NCBI RefSeq assembly: GCF_002920535.1
Contig: NZ_PQSS01000063.1
Span: forward strand, 1 to 43,653
Origin: Streptomyces sp. Ru71
GTDB lineage: Bacteria; Actinomycetota; Actinomycetes; Streptomycetales; Streptomycetaceae
Direction: 5' to 3'
DNA: 43,653 nucleotides
In this document: in pieces, positions 1 through 8,175 of the stretch
Layout of the letters: every line of letters starts with the position of its first letter
Position numbering within the stretch: the stretch's first letter is position 1
Notes under the pieces: model-generated
Told to the model about the DNA's origin: nothing
The model's database searches: none
The model's input: the letters and a program-made list of their open reading frames with translations, nothing else
Made by a program: the position numbers and the translations under genes

Positions 1-8
1 GGAAGCCG

Positions 9-533
9 GTGACGGAGGACCCGTTCCAGGCGGCCGCCCGGCGCCAGGCCGCGGCACGCCCGGCGGGCCTGGGCCGACGGCTGGCGGCCCGGCTGATCGA
101 CTCGCTGGTGCTCGGCGCGATCACCTCCGCCGCCGCCGTACCGTTCGGGACGAAGGCCGCCGACCACGTCAACGACAAGATCGACGCCGCCCGGCAGTCC
201 GGCCGTGAGGTCACGGTCTGGCTGCTGGACGGCACGACGGCGGTCTACCTCGGCATCGTGCTCGCGGTCCTGCTGGTGGCCGGCGTCCTGTACGAGGCGC
301 TGCCCACCGCCCGCTGGGGCCGCACGCTCGGCAAGAAGCTGCTCGGCCTCCAGGTGCGGGACATCGAGGCGCACGAGCCCCCGGGCTTCGGTGCCGCGCT
401 GCGCCGCTGGCTGGTCTACAGCGTCCCCGGCCTGCTCGCCGTGGGGCTGGTCGGTGTCGTGTGGGGTGTGTTCGACCGGCCGTGGCGCCAGTGCTGGCAC
501 GACAAGGCGGCGCACACCTTCGTCGCCGGCTGA
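9..533 (+). CDS. RDD family integral membrane protein
   Basis: A 174-residue protein with an RDD domain. An N-terminal segment of about 25 residues rich in Ala and Arg leads into 'RLAARLIDSLVLG', the Arg...Asp first helix typical of RDD proteins. A second hydrophobic helix lies near residues 78-97, followed by 'RWGRTLGKKLLGLQV', the conserved loop of the family, and a third helix near 138-155. RDD proteins are small bacterial membrane proteins of mostly unknown role; some have been linked to ion transport. The GTG at position 9 is taken as the start, but the frame is open to the window edge and the start could lie outside. The next gene is a paralogue, so this is a tandem pair. Confidence 0.8.
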   Translation: MTEDPFQAAARRQAAARPAGLGRRLAARLIDSLVLGAITSAAAVPFGTKAADHVNDKIDAARQSGREVTVWLLDGTTAVYLGIVLAVLLVAGVLYEALPTARWGRTLGKKLLGLQVRDIEAHEPPGFGAALRRWLVYSVPGLLAVGLVGVVWGVFDRPWRQCWHDKAAHTFVAG

Positions 534-619
534 GGGGGCGTCACTCCGCCGTCGGATCCGCTACTCCGTCCGGCCGCCCGTCGGATGCACAGCCCCGGGC
601 TTCGCGGTCCACTCGGGCC

Positions 620-1369
620 ATGAGCAGCGAACCGCCCCCCGGCTCCGGCCCGCCGCCCGAAGACGACCCGTTCCGGAAGCAGCCCCCGCCCGGCCCGGGG
701 CAGGGCTCGCCGTACGACACCCCGCCCGGCGGCGGCCAGCCCCCACCCGGCGGCCAGCCTCCCCCTGGCGGCCAGCCGCCACCCGGCGGCCAGCCTCCCC
801 CTGGCGGTCAGCCGCCACCCGGCGGCCAGCCCCCACCGGGCGGACAGCCCCCGCCCGGCGGCGGTGGCCCCTACGGCGGTGGCCCGTACGGCGGCGGCTA
901 CCCCACCGACCCCCTCGCCGGCATGCCCCCGCTCGCGGACAGCGGCCGGCGCACGCTGGCCCGGATCATCGACATGATCCTCGTCGGCATCGTCGTCTGG
1001 CTGCTCTCCTGGGGCTTCGGCGTCAACGAGTACACCGTGGACAACACCAAGATCGAGGTCAGCAAGTCGATCGGGCAGTCCTTCGTCGCCGCCGTCCTGT
1101 ACATCGCCTACGACACCGTCATGATCAACAGGTCGGGTCAGACGCTCGGCAAGAAGTGGCTGAACATGCGGGTGGCCAACCTCGACAACGGCGCGAACCC
1201 GTCGGTGCAGACGTCCCTGATCCGCGCGGGCGTGCTCTGGCTTCCGTTCGCCTTCTGCTGCGCCTGCATCTGGACGGCGATCTGCGGCGGCTGGAGCTAC
1301 TTCGACAAGCCCTACAAACAGGGCCTGCACGACAAAGCAGGCAAGACGGTGGTGGTCTCCACCCGCTGA
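620..1369 (+). CDS. RDD family protein with Pro/Gly-rich cytoplasmic N-terminus
   Basis: A 249-residue protein starting at the ATG of 'MSSEPPPGSGPPPED'. Upstream in-frame starts would add Arg-rich sequence unlike the rest. Residues 1 to about 95 are a low-complexity Pro/Gly/Gln region with seven exact-length GGQPPP units. The rest is an RDD domain: 'RRTLARIIDMILVGIVVWLL' as first helix, a second helix around 'FVAAVLYIAYDTVM', the loop 'SGQTLGKKWLNMRVANLD', and a Cys-rich last helix ('FCCACIW'). The C-terminus 'GLHDKAGKTVVV' resembles that of the upstream RDD gene ('CWHDKAAHTFVAG'), which supports tandem duplication. Function unknown; probable cytoplasmic membrane protein. Confidence 0.9.
   Translation: MSSEPPPGSGPPPEDDPFRKQPPPGPGQGSPYDTPPGGGQPPPGGQPPPGGQPPPGGQPPPGGQPPPGGQPPPGGQPPPGGGGPYGGGPYGGGYPTDPLAGMPPLADSGRRTLARIIDMILVGIVVWLLSWGFGVNEYTVDNTKIEVSKSIGQSFVAAVLYIAYDTVMINRSGQTLGKKWLNMRVANLDNGANPSVQTSLIRAGVLWLPFAFCCACIWTAICGGWSYFDKPYKQGLHDKAGKTVVVSTR
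737..862 (+). repeat. 18-bp in-frame tandem repeat (GGQPPP coding)
   Basis: Seven consecutive 18-bp units, with CAG codons at 737, 755, 773, 791, 809, 827 and 845, encode a Gln-Pro-Pro-Pro-Gly-Gly hexapeptide repeat. The units differ mainly at third codon positions, so the peptide is more conserved than the DNA, which points to selection on the protein. Confidence 0.9.
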
Positions 1370-1376
1370 CGCACCC

Positions 1377-1619
1377 TCAGCGCACGGAGGCCGTCGCCTC
1401 CGGCACCTGCTCCTCGGCGGCACCGGACCCCGGTGCCGCCCGGGAGGGCGTCGGCGTCGGCACGGTCACCGCGACGAGCAGCCCGAGCGCGAGTGCCGCG
1501 ACGGCGATGATCGCGATCGCCGGTCCCGAACTCGTCTGCGACAGCAGCAGCATGGCGAGCGTCGAGAAGATCACGGTGGTCGACCCGTAGACGAGCTGTG
1601 CGACGGTCGGACGAGGCAT
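1377..1619 (-). CDS. Small two-helix membrane protein, unknown function
   Basis: An 80-residue protein. The ATG of 'MPRPTVAQLVYGST' is preceded by a good ribosome binding site (GAGGA, about 8 nt away). It has two hydrophobic segments, around residues 8-24 and 30-50, then a Pro/Thr/Ala/Glu-rich hydrophilic tail. No known domain is recognisable. It converges on the RDD gene with only 7 bp between the stop codons and is divergent from the protease gene downstream. Longer in-frame starts exist, but the added residues (Cys- and His-rich) look like noncoding sequence. Confidence 0.7.
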   Translation of the reverse strand: MPRPTVAQLVYGSTTVIFSTLAMLLLSQTSSGPAIAIIAVAALALGLLVAVTVPTPTPSRAAPGSGAAEEQVPEATASVR

Positions 1620-1829
1620 GGCAATCGTGTCCTCGGAAGCGGGGGTGTGCTCGACTCTATTCGCGTGCATGCCCGAGCGGAACGAACAGTAAGCGTGACC
1701 TGACCAACAGTGCCGGTGCACAGGGGGCGCACCGAGTCATCGTCGAGGCGTGCCCGAGGCATACCCGAGTGAGCCACGACGGGGTCCCCCTCGGTGTCCG
1801 TAAAGCGAACCCCGCTTCCGCATAGTGCA

Positions 1830-1893
1830 CTTGACTTGTCCAAGTCAAGGTCTGTCTTTTCTCTCAAACCTCTAGTCAAATGACGTCACTTGA
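1830..1893. promoter_or_regulatory. Two palindromes upstream of the secreted protease gene
   Basis: The 357 bp between the small membrane gene and the protease gene carry no other plausible gene. They contain CTTGACTTG-TC-CAAGTCAAG (1830-1849, perfect 9-bp arms) and TCAAATGACGTCACTTGA (1876-1893, one mismatched pair). Both share the half-site TCAAGT/ACTTGA. The spacing and location, about 85-150 bp before the GTG start, suggest operators for one regulator of the protease. The regulator is not identifiable from the sequence. Confidence 0.5.
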
Positions 1894-1976
1894 TTACACG
1901 CGTTGATCACGCGCGCGCGGCTCCCGCCATGACCAGGGCCCCCTTCCGCGTGCGCTCACGCGGGGGAGGAACTCAA

Positions 1977-4328
1977 GTGGCCAGTAGATCCTGGATGTTC
2001 CGAGCTGCGGCGATCGGTGTCGCGCTCACGGCGGCCTCCGCCGGATTCACCACCTTCGCGGTGGCCGAGGCGGGCACGACCGCCGGCGCCGCCAGCGTCG
2101 ACCGGCACGACCCGGCGCCGGTGAAGCAGCAGAAGCACGACCTGGACGGCCCGCTGAGCAAGACCCAGGAAGCGCAGCGCCAGGAGGCGCTCGACCAGGT
2201 CATATCCGGCAAGGCCCAGGTGAAGGACAAGAACGGCTCCAAGGTCGTTCAGCTCAAGAGCAAGAAGGGCGACAGCAAGTACGTCGAGCTGGGCCGCGAG
2301 AAGACCGACAAGATCTTCACCATCCTGGTGGAGTTCGGCGACCAGACGGACCCCAAGTTCGGCGGCACGCCCGGCCCGCTGCACAACACGATCGCGGCGC
2401 CCGACCGCACCAAGGACAACTCCACGGCCTGGCAGGCGGACTACGACCGCAAGCACTTCCAGGACCTGTACTTCGGCACCGGCAACAAGGTCGAGTCGGT
2501 GAAGAAGTACTACGAGAAGCAGTCCTCGGGCCGCTACTCGGTCGACGGCGAGGTCTCCGACTGGGTCAAGGTGCCTTACAACGAGGCCCGCTACGGCAAC
2601 AACGCCTGCGGCTCCACCAACTGCCCGAGCGTGTGGAACGTCGTCAGCGACGGCCTGAACGCCTGGGTCGCCCAGCAGAAGGCGGCCGGCCGCACCGACG
2701 CCCAGATCAAGGCGGACGTCGCCCAGTTCGACCAGTGGGACCGCTACGACTTCGACGGCGACGGCAACTTCAACGAGCCCGACGGCTACATCGACCACTT
2801 CCAGATCGTGCACGCCGGCGAGGACGAGTCCGCGGGCGGCGGCGCCCAGGGCAAGGACGCGATCTGGGCGCACCGCTGGTACGCCTTCGGCACCGACGCC
2901 GGCGCCACCGGCCCCGCGAACAACAAGCTGGGCGGCGCGCAGATCGGCTCCACCGGTGTCTGGGTCGGCGACTACACGATCCAGCCGGAGAACGGCGGCC
3001 TCGGCGTCTACGCGCACGAGTACGGCCACGACCTCGGCCTGCCCGACGAGTACGACACCGCGGGCGGCGAGAACTCCACCGGCTTCTGGACGCTGATGTC
3101 CTCCGGTTCCTGGCTCGGCCGCGGCAAGGACGCCATCGGCGACCTGCCCGGCGACATGAACGCCTGGGACAAGCTGCAGCTCGGCTGGCTCAACTACGAC
3201 ACCGCCAAGGCCGGCAAGCAGTCCACGCACAAGCTGGGCGTCGCCGAGTACAACACCTGGGACAAGCAGGCCCTCGTGGTGAACCTGCCCGACAAGGCGG
3301 TCACCACCACGGTCGTCCAGCCCGCCCAGGGCGCCACCCAGTGGTGGAGCGGCAGCGGCGACGACCTGAAGAACACGCTGACCCGCAGCGTCGACCTCAC
3401 CGGCAAGAAGTCGGCCGCCCTCACCCTCGACGGCTGGTACGACATCGAGGCCAACTACGACTACCTCTACACCGAGGTGTCCACGGACGGCGGCGCCAAC
3501 TGGACCGCCCTGGACGGCACGGTGAACGGCCAGCCGATCCCGCGCGACGGCAGCGACAAGCCGGCCCTGACCGGCTCGGTCGACGGCTACAAGAAGCTGG
3601 CGTACTCGCTCGACGCCTACGCGGGCAAGAAGATCGACCTGCGCTTCCGCTACCAGACCGACAGCGGTGTCGCCCTCAAGGGCTTCGCGGCCGACGAGAT
3701 CGCGGTGACGGCCGACGGCGCCACCCTCTTCGCCGACAACGCGGAGGCGGACGACGCCGGTTGGACCAAGTCCGGGTTCTCCCGCATCGGCGCGTCCTTC
3801 ACCAAGGACTACGCGCAGTACTACATCGCCGAGAACCGGCAGTACGTGTCGTACGACAAGACGCTGAAGACCGGTCCGTACAACTTCGGCTTCTCCACGA
3901 CCCGTCCGGACTGGGTGGAGCACTACCCGTACCAGAACGGTCTGCTGATCTGGAAGTGGGACACCTCGCAGGCGGACAACAACACCGGCACCCACCCCGG
4001 CGCCGGTCTGATCCTGCCGATCGACTCCCACCCCGAGGCGCTGCGCTGGAAGGACGGCACGCTGATGCGCGCCCGCATCCAGTCCTACGACGCGCCCTTC
4101 AGCCTGTACCCGACGGACGGCATCACGCTGCACAAGGCGGACGTCGCGACGCGGATCTGGCCGTCCTCCGGTGTCTCGGTCTTCAACGACCACGCGAGCA
4201 CCTACTGGGACGCCTCGAACCCGTCCTCCGGTGTGAAGGTCACTGACACCAACACCAAGATCCGGATCGTCCAGGAGGCCAAGGACGGCTCCACGATCAA
4301 CCTCCAGGTCGGCCCCGCGGTGAAGTAG
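1977..4328 (+). CDS. Secreted M6 family metalloprotease (immune inhibitor A-like)
   Basis: A 783-residue secreted zinc protease. The GTG at 1977 is chosen because GGGGGAGGA lies 6 nt upstream; in-frame starts from 1890 have no such site. The N-terminus ('ASRSWMFRAAAIGVALTAAS') is a signal peptide, followed by a charged propeptide-like region to about residue 110. The catalytic motif HEYGH (residues 347-351), followed by DLGLPDEYD, fits the HExxHxxGxxD(E) site of peptidase family M6. Asp-rich stretches such as 'DFDGDGNFNEPDG' look like calcium-binding loops. The C-terminal half is beta-rich and resembles the extra domains of InhA. InhA-type enzymes degrade host or environmental proteins; the substrate here is unknown. 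Monocistronic, with its own terminator. Confidence 0.93.
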   Translation: MASRSWMFRAAAIGVALTAASAGFTTFAVAEAGTTAGAASVDRHDPAPVKQQKHDLDGPLSKTQEAQRQEALDQVISGKAQVKDKNGSKVVQLKSKKGDSKYVELGREKTDKIFTILVEFGDQTDPKFGGTPGPLHNTIAAPDRTKDNSTAWQADYDRKHFQDLYFGTGNKVESVKKYYEKQSSGRYSVDGEVSDWVKVPYNEARYGNNACGSTNCPSVWNVVSDGLNAWVAQQKAAGRTDAQIKADVAQFDQWDRYDFDGDGNFNEPDGYIDHFQIVHAGEDESAGGGAQGKDAIWAHRWYAFGTDAGATGPANNKLGGAQIGSTGVWVGDYTIQPENGGLGVYAHEYGHDLGLPDEYDTAGGENSTGFWTLMSSGSWLGRGKDAIGDLPGDMNAWDKLQLGWLNYDTAKAGKQSTHKLGVAEYNTWDKQALVVNLPDKAVTTTVVQPAQGATQWWSGSGDDLKNTLTRSVDLTGKKSAALTLDGWYDIEANYDYLYTEVSTDGGANWTALDGTVNGQPIPRDGSDKPALTGSVDGYKKLAYSLDAYAGKKIDLRFRYQTDSGVALKGFAADEIAVTADGATLFADNAEADDAGWTKSGFSRIGASFTKDYAQYYIAENRQYVSYDKTLKTGPYNFGFSTTRPDWVEHYPYQNGLLIWKWDTSQADNNTGTHPGAGLILPIDSHPEALRWKDGTLMRARIQSYDAPFSLYPTDGITLHKADVATRIWPSSGVSVFNDHASTYWDASNPSSGVKVTDTNTKIRIVQEAKDGSTINLQVGPAVK

Positions 4329-4354
4329 TCGGCATTTCCGCAGGTCACAAGCGT

Positions 4355-4387
4355 ATCGGCGGCAACCCCTGGCGGGTTGCCGCCGAT
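4355..4387 (+). terminator. Rho-independent-type hairpin after the protease gene
   Basis: A perfect 14-bp inverted repeat (4355-4368 with 4374-4387) with a 5-nt loop, 27 bp after the protease stop. No long U-tract follows, as is usual in Streptomyces. Confidence 0.85.
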
Positions 4388-4472
4388 CGTGTTTAGGTGC
4401 GTGCTGTGACTGTCTTATTGACACCGGCGTCGACACCGGCGCCCGAGCCGACCGAAACGGGGATGTGACCAG

Positions 4473-4814
4473 ATGGCCGCAGGAGGTTTCTGCAAGCTGC
4501 CGAACGGCACGGTGGTGGTGGCGCTGAACCTGCCCAGCCCCGCCGGTGACGGCCCCGCCGGGGTGCGGGTCCTCGTCCACGCCCAGAACCGGGCTCGCGC
4601 CCTGACCCGGCTGCGCAACCTGGGGTTGCGGGCGGTCTACCTGCGGGGCAACGCGGCCCCGCCGACCCCGGACGAGATAACGGCCGTCCTGCACCATCCC
4701 GACGGCCTGGTCTGGCGTACGGCACCCGACAACGGTGTCAGCTCACCCGAGCTCGCGACCGAGCTGTGGCATCCGATCCGGTTCCTGCTGCGCCGCCCCA
4801 CGCCTCAGCCCTGA
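4473..4814 (+). CDS. Conserved small protein of unknown function
   Basis: A 113-residue protein starting 'MAAGGFCKLPNGTVVVALNLPSP'. It has no signal peptide or membrane segment. The middle ('GVRVLVHAQNRARALTRLRNLGLRAVYLRGN') looks like an alpha/beta unit, followed by 'PPTPDEITAVLHHPDGLVWR'. I do not recognise a named domain. The codon usage is typical of the genome. A weak GGGGA ribosome binding site lies about 10 nt before the ATG. It converges on pncA, with the two stops almost touching (4814/4816). Confidence 0.7.
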   Translation: MAAGGFCKLPNGTVVVALNLPSPAGDGPAGVRVLVHAQNRARALTRLRNLGLRAVYLRGNAAPPTPDEITAVLHHPDGLVWRTAPDNGVSSPELATELWHPIRFLLRRPTPQP

Positions 4815-4815
4815 C

Positions 4816-5409
4816 TCAGCCGCGGGCCACGACCGGCTTGCCGGTCAGCTCCACGCCCGCCTCGCGCATCTCCTCGATCGCCCGCTCGGTGGTCTCCTGG
4901 GCCACCGCGGCGGTCAGGTCGAGGAGGACCTGGGTGCGGAAGCCCTCCCGGGCCGCGTCCAGGGCGGTGGCCCGCACACAGTGGTCCGTGGCGATCCCGA
5001 CGACGTCCACCTCGTCGATCTCCCGGGCCCGCAGCCAGTCGGCGAGCTTCACGCCGTTCTCGTCGGTGCCCTCGAAGCCGCTGTACGCGGCCGCGTAGGC
5101 GCCCTTGTCGAAGACGGCGTCGACCGCGCCGGAGGCGACCGCGGGAGCGAAGTTCGGGTGGAACCCGACGCCCTCGGTACCGGCGACGCAGTGCGCCGGC
5201 CAGGAGCGTACGTAGTCGGGCTCGTCGGCGAAGTGGCCGCCGGGGGCTATGTGGTGATCACGGGTGGCCACGACGTGCCGGTAGCCGGCGGGCGCCTGCC
5301 CGATCAGCTCGGTGATGGCTGCGGCGACGTCGGCTCCGCCGGCCACGGCGAGGCTGCCTCCCTCGCAGAAGTCGTTCTGCACATCGACGACGATCAGGGC
5401 GCGACGCAT
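4816..5409 (-). CDS. pncA: Nicotinamidase (isochorismatase-like hydrolase)
   Basis: A 197-residue cytoplasmic enzyme converting nicotinamide to nicotinate in NAD salvage. The cysteine-hydrolase triad is present: Asp9 ('VVDVQNDF'), Lys102 ('DKGAY') and Cys144 ('ATDHCVRAT'). The metal site is Asp51, His53, His59 and probably His73 ('TRDHHIAPGGHF', 'PAHC'). Length and order of motifs match PncA. The product of the neighbouring gene, nicotinate phosphoribosyltransferase, uses the nicotinate made here, so the pair forms a salvage module on the same strand. The roughly 230-bp gap and the dispersed repeat between them make a single transcript uncertain. Confidence 0.93.
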   Translation of the reverse strand: MRRALIVVDVQNDFCEGGSLAVAGGADVAAAITELIGQAPAGYRHVVATRDHHIAPGGHFADEPDYVRSWPAHCVAGTEGVGFHPNFAPAVASGAVDAVFDKGAYAAAYSGFEGTDENGVKLADWLRAREIDEVDVVGIATDHCVRATALDAAREGFRTQVLLDLTAAVAQETTERAIEEMREAGVELTGKPVVARG

Positions 5410-5510
5410 GGCTGGGTCCTTCGGCTATGGGGTCTACGGGTTCCTGAGACAGGGGCTGTCTACCCCTACCTGACTGCTACCAGTCGCGGGCTGCGTGCGG
5501 GGTGCCTGCG

Positions 5511-5600
5511 GCGCCTGTGGGGGTGGGTGCGGATCGTTGCCGGGTGCGGGTGGTGGCCGGCCGGTCGCGCAGTTCCCCGCGCCCCTTGAGGTGGGTGCCG
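5511..5600. repeat. Dispersed Streptomyces intergenic repeat
   Basis: The gap between pncB and pncA contains a G-rich segment ending in 'TCGCGCAGTTCCCCGCGCCC' (about 5564-5583). From memory, this is the core of a short repeat found many times between genes in Streptomyces genomes, often as part of a larger imperfect hairpin. Only one copy lies in the window, so the repeat status rests on prior knowledge. Confidence 0.5.
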
Positions 5601-5643
5601 GCACCCGGTGCCTGAAAGCCGCGGGCGCGCGCCGCTGGCCCAC

Positions 5644-6972
5644 CTACACGTACTCGGTCGGCAGCACCGGCTCACCCCGGGACAGCTGCGTCGCGGACAG
5701 CGGCAGGCCCGCCCGTACCGCCGCGTGCCGCTCCCGCGCCACGTCCAGGGACTCGCGCCCCACGACCTCGCCCCCCTTCACCAGCTCCACCAGCAGCTGC
5801 CGGTCCGCCAGCTCGACCGGCACCGGCCCCGTGCCCACGACCTCCGCCTCGGCCACCCCGTACTCGTCCACCCTCCGCGCGGCCCACTTGCGCCCGCCGA
5901 TGGACGTCTTCCCACTGGAGGACTTCTTCGCCACCGGCTTCAGCGGCGAGCGGGGGTCCGCCGTCTCGGCCCGGGCGACCAGCTTGTAGACCATGGAGGA
6001 CGTCGGATGCCCGGAGCCGGTCACCAGCTGCGTGCCCACCCCGTACGCGTCCACCGGCGCCGCCGCCAGCGAGGCGATGGCGTACTCGTCCAGGTCCGAG
6101 GTCACGATGATCTTCGTGTTGCGCGCACCCAGCTCGTCCAGCTGCTGCCGCACCCGGTGCGCCACCAGCAGCAGGTCACCGGAGTCGATGCGCACCGCGC
6201 CCAGCTCGGGCCCGGCGATCTCCACCGCGGTCCGCACGGCCTCGGCGACGTCGTAGGTGTCGACCAGCAGCGTGGTGCCCCGGCCCATGGAGTCCACCTG
6301 CGCCTGGAAGGCGTCCCGCTCCTGGTCGTGCAGCAGCGTGAAGGCGTGCGCGGAGGTGCCGACGGTCGGGATGTTGTAGCGGAAGCCGGCCGCCAGGTCG
6401 GAGGTGGAGGCGAAGCCGCCGACGTAGGCGGCGCGCGCGGCGGCGACGGCGGACAGCTCGTGGGTGCGCCGGGCGCCCATCTCGATCAGCGGCCGGTCGC
6501 CCGCGGCCGACGACATCCGGGACGCGGCCGCCGCGATCGCGGAGTCGTGGTTGAGGATGGACAGGATCACCGTCTCCAGCAGCACGCACTCGGCGAAGGA
6601 GCCCTCCACCCGCATGATCGGCGAGCCCGGGAAGTACACCTCGCCCTCGGGGTAGCCCCAGATGTCCCCGCTGAAGCGGTAGTCGGCGAGCCAGTCCAGG
6701 GTCTCGTCGTCGACGATGGCGCGCTCGCGCAGGAAGCCGAGGACGCCGGAGTCGAAGCGGAAGTTCTCCACCGCGTCCAGGACGCGTCCGGTGCCCGCGA
6801 CGACGCCGTAGCGCCGCCCGTTGGGCAGCCGTCGGGTGAAGACCTCGAACACGCTCCGCCGCCCGGCCGTCCCGGCCTTCAGGGCGGCCTGCAGCATCGT
6901 CAGCTCGTAGTGGTCCGTGAAGAGCGCCGTCGAGGGAACGTCCACCGGCAGCCCAAGGTCCGCTGTGTTCAT
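5644..6972 (-). CDS. pncB: Nicotinate phosphoribosyltransferase
   Basis: A 442-residue enzyme of the Preiss-Handler pathway making nicotinate mononucleotide from nicotinate and PRPP. The N-terminal 'STALFTDHYELTMLQAAL' is the family signature. 'VFEVFTRRLPNGRRYGVVAGTGRVLDAVENF' and the phosphate-binding 'VRIDSGDL' and 'GTQLVTG' segments follow. The start is placed at the ATG of 'MNTADLGLP'. An ATG seven codons upstream (6993) is possible but would sit against a 15-bp palindrome at 6995-7009. Divergent from clpS, as in Mycobacterium tuberculosis (Rv1330c/Rv1331). Confidence 0.93.
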   Translation of the reverse strand: MNTADLGLPVDVPSTALFTDHYELTMLQAALKAGTAGRRSVFEVFTRRLPNGRRYGVVAGTGRVLDAVENFRFDSGVLGFLRERAIVDDETLDWLADYRFSGDIWGYPEGEVYFPGSPIMRVEGSFAECVLLETVILSILNHDSAIAAAASRMSSAAGDRPLIEMGARRTHELSAVAAARAAYVGGFASTSDLAAGFRYNIPTVGTSAHAFTLLHDQERDAFQAQVDSMGRGTTLLVDTYDVAEAVRTAVEIAGPELGAVRIDSGDLLLVAHRVRQQLDELGARNTKIIVTSDLDEYAIASLAAAPVDAYGVGTQLVTGSGHPTSSMVYKLVARAETADPRSPLKPVAKKSSSGKTSIGGRKWAARRVDEYGVAEAEVVGTGPVPVELADRQLLVELVKGGEVVGRESLDVARERHAAVRAGLPLSATQLSRGEPVLPTEYV

Positions 6973-6994
6973 GGCAACGGATGCTACTCCCATT

Positions 6995-7009
6995 TCGTCA
7001 CTCTGACGA
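6995..7009. promoter_or_regulatory. Palindrome in the pncB-clpS divergent region
   Basis: TCGTCA-CTC-TGACGA is a perfect 6-bp inverted repeat with a 3-nt spacer, just upstream of the preferred pncB start. Its place fits an operator or 5'-UTR hairpin for pncB. The binding protein is unknown. Confidence 0.4.
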
Positions 7010-7091
7010 TTTAAGCGGTGTGTGATCTACGCCCACCCGAATCGCCCATGCCGGGGGGCCGTTTGTGCGAGTACCCCCCTCAGGTGGCAGC

Positions 7092-7409
7092 ATGGGCTGT
7101 GTGACGGCAGCCGCACCCATCGAGATCGAGAAGACCGAGTCGGCGGAAGAGGTGTCCGCCGTACCCGAGCCCGATGTTCCCTGGGTGACGATCGTCCACA
7201 ACGACCCCGTCAACCTCATGAGCTATGTGACCTACGTCTTCCAGTCGTACTTCGGCTACACCAAGGACAAGGCCACCAAGCTCATGCTCGACGTCCACCA
7301 CAAGGGCAGGGCGGTCGTCTCCAGCGGAACCCGCGAGGAGATGGAACGCGATGTACAGGCCATGCACGGCTACGGTCTGTGGGCCACCCTCCAGCAGGAC
7401 CGGAAGTAG
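7092..7409 (+). CDS. clpS: ATP-dependent Clp protease adaptor ClpS
   Basis: A 105-residue adaptor that delivers N-degron substrates to the Clp protease. The flexible N-terminal tail (about 30 residues, Glu-rich) precedes the core 'PWVTIVHNDPVNLMSYVTYVFQ', which holds the Asn-Asp substrate-pocket residues, then 'KLMLDVHHKGRAVVSSGTREEME' including the conserved His. The ATG at 7092 has AGGTGG 4 nt upstream; a GTG three codons later is an alternative. The DUF2017 gene follows 12 bp downstream, as in other actinobacteria. Confidence 0.95.
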   Translation: MGCVTAAAPIEIEKTESAEEVSAVPEPDVPWVTIVHNDPVNLMSYVTYVFQSYFGYTKDKATKLMLDVHHKGRAVVSSGTREEMERDVQAMHGYGLWATLQQDRK

Positions 7410-7421
7410 CGAACCCCCGCC

Positions 7422-8027
7422 ATGCCAGGAACCTTCGAACCGCTCCCCGGCGGCGGCGCTGCCGTCGCCCTCGACGACGTCGAGATCTCGATCATCCGCT
7501 CGCTGGCCTACCAGCTCCTTGAGCTGATCGGTCCGGGCCCCGCCGAGGACGCCCCCGACGACCCGCTCGCCGAGCTGTTCGCCGAGGGCCCCAGCGAGCC
7601 GCCCTCCGACCCGGTGCTGCGACGTCTGTTCCCGGACGCCTACACCGACCCCGAGCAGGAGCCCGCCACCGCGCGGGAGGCCGAGGAGGCCAAGGCGTAC
7701 TCGGCCGAGTTCCGCCGCTACACCGAGAACGACCTGCGGGCCGGCAAGCGGGAGAACGCGCTGGCGGTGATCCGCTCCCTGGACGCGCTCACCTCGGCGG
7801 GCGACGGCGGCGCGGTCCTCAAGCTCACTCCTGAGGAGTCGAAGCGCTGGCTGGGCGCGCTCAACGATCTGCGCCTGGCCATCGGCTCCCGGCTGGAGAT
7901 CACCGACGAGGACGACACCGACCTGCTCTACCGCCTCCCCGACGAGGACCCGCGCAAGCCGATGGTGATGGCCTATCTATGGCTCGGCGGCCTCCAGGAG
8001 ACGCTCGTCACGACCCTGATGCCCTGA
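7422..8027 (+). CDS. DUF2017 family protein
   Basis: A 201-residue soluble protein. The N-terminal strand region 'GGAAVALDDVEISIIRSLAYQLLELIG' and the C-terminal 'RLEITDEDD...MVMAYLWLGGLQETLV' match what I know of the actinobacterial DUF2017 family, which nearly always follows clpS (compare Rv1332). The middle is acidic and helical ('EAKAYSAEFRRYTENDLRAGKRENALAVI'). Function unknown; tight spacing to clpS indicates co-transcription and suggests, by inference only, a link to proteolysis. Confidence 0.85.
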   Translation: MPGTFEPLPGGGAAVALDDVEISIIRSLAYQLLELIGPGPAEDAPDDPLAELFAEGPSEPPSDPVLRRLFPDAYTDPEQEPATAREAEEAKAYSAEFRRYTENDLRAGKRENALAVIRSLDALTSAGDGGAVLKLTPEESKRWLGALNDLRLAIGSRLEITDEDDTDLLYRLPDEDPRKPMVMAYLWLGGLQETLVTTLMP

Positions 8028-8142
8028 CCTGTCCCGGGATGTCCGGCGGGAGTGTTCGCTCAGAGGACGCTCAAATCCGCATAACGATCCTGTGAAAACG
8101 GTGTCCCCATCTGCCCCGTCCGGGTCGCCTTTGTCCGCTTCT

Positions 8143-8175
8143 CCCTGTGTGATGCGTCACAGGGCCCACCTGTGA
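8143..8175. promoter_or_regulatory. Overlapping inverted repeats upstream of the amino-acid permease
   Basis: In the 352-bp gene-free stretch 8028-8379, CCCTGTG (8143-8149) pairs with CACAGGG (8158-8164). The same right arm also pairs, as TCACAGG (8157-8163), with CCTGTGA (8169-8175). The two pairings exclude each other. As DNA this is three alternating half-sites, possibly a repressor array; as RNA it would be a switchable hairpin. The rest of the stretch shows no coding frame I would trust. Confidence 0.4.

Noticed and set aside
1956..4697. A 913-codon open frame on the minus strand opposite the protease gene
   Set aside because: It is antisense to a gene with signal peptide and HExxH motif. 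The translation is Val/Arg/Gly-biased without domains, a common artefact of high GC.
8143..8175. Canonical CRP site upstream of the permease
   Set aside because: The TGTGA/TCACA half-sites have the wrong spacing or opposite orientation to the CRP consensus, so no specific regulator is named.
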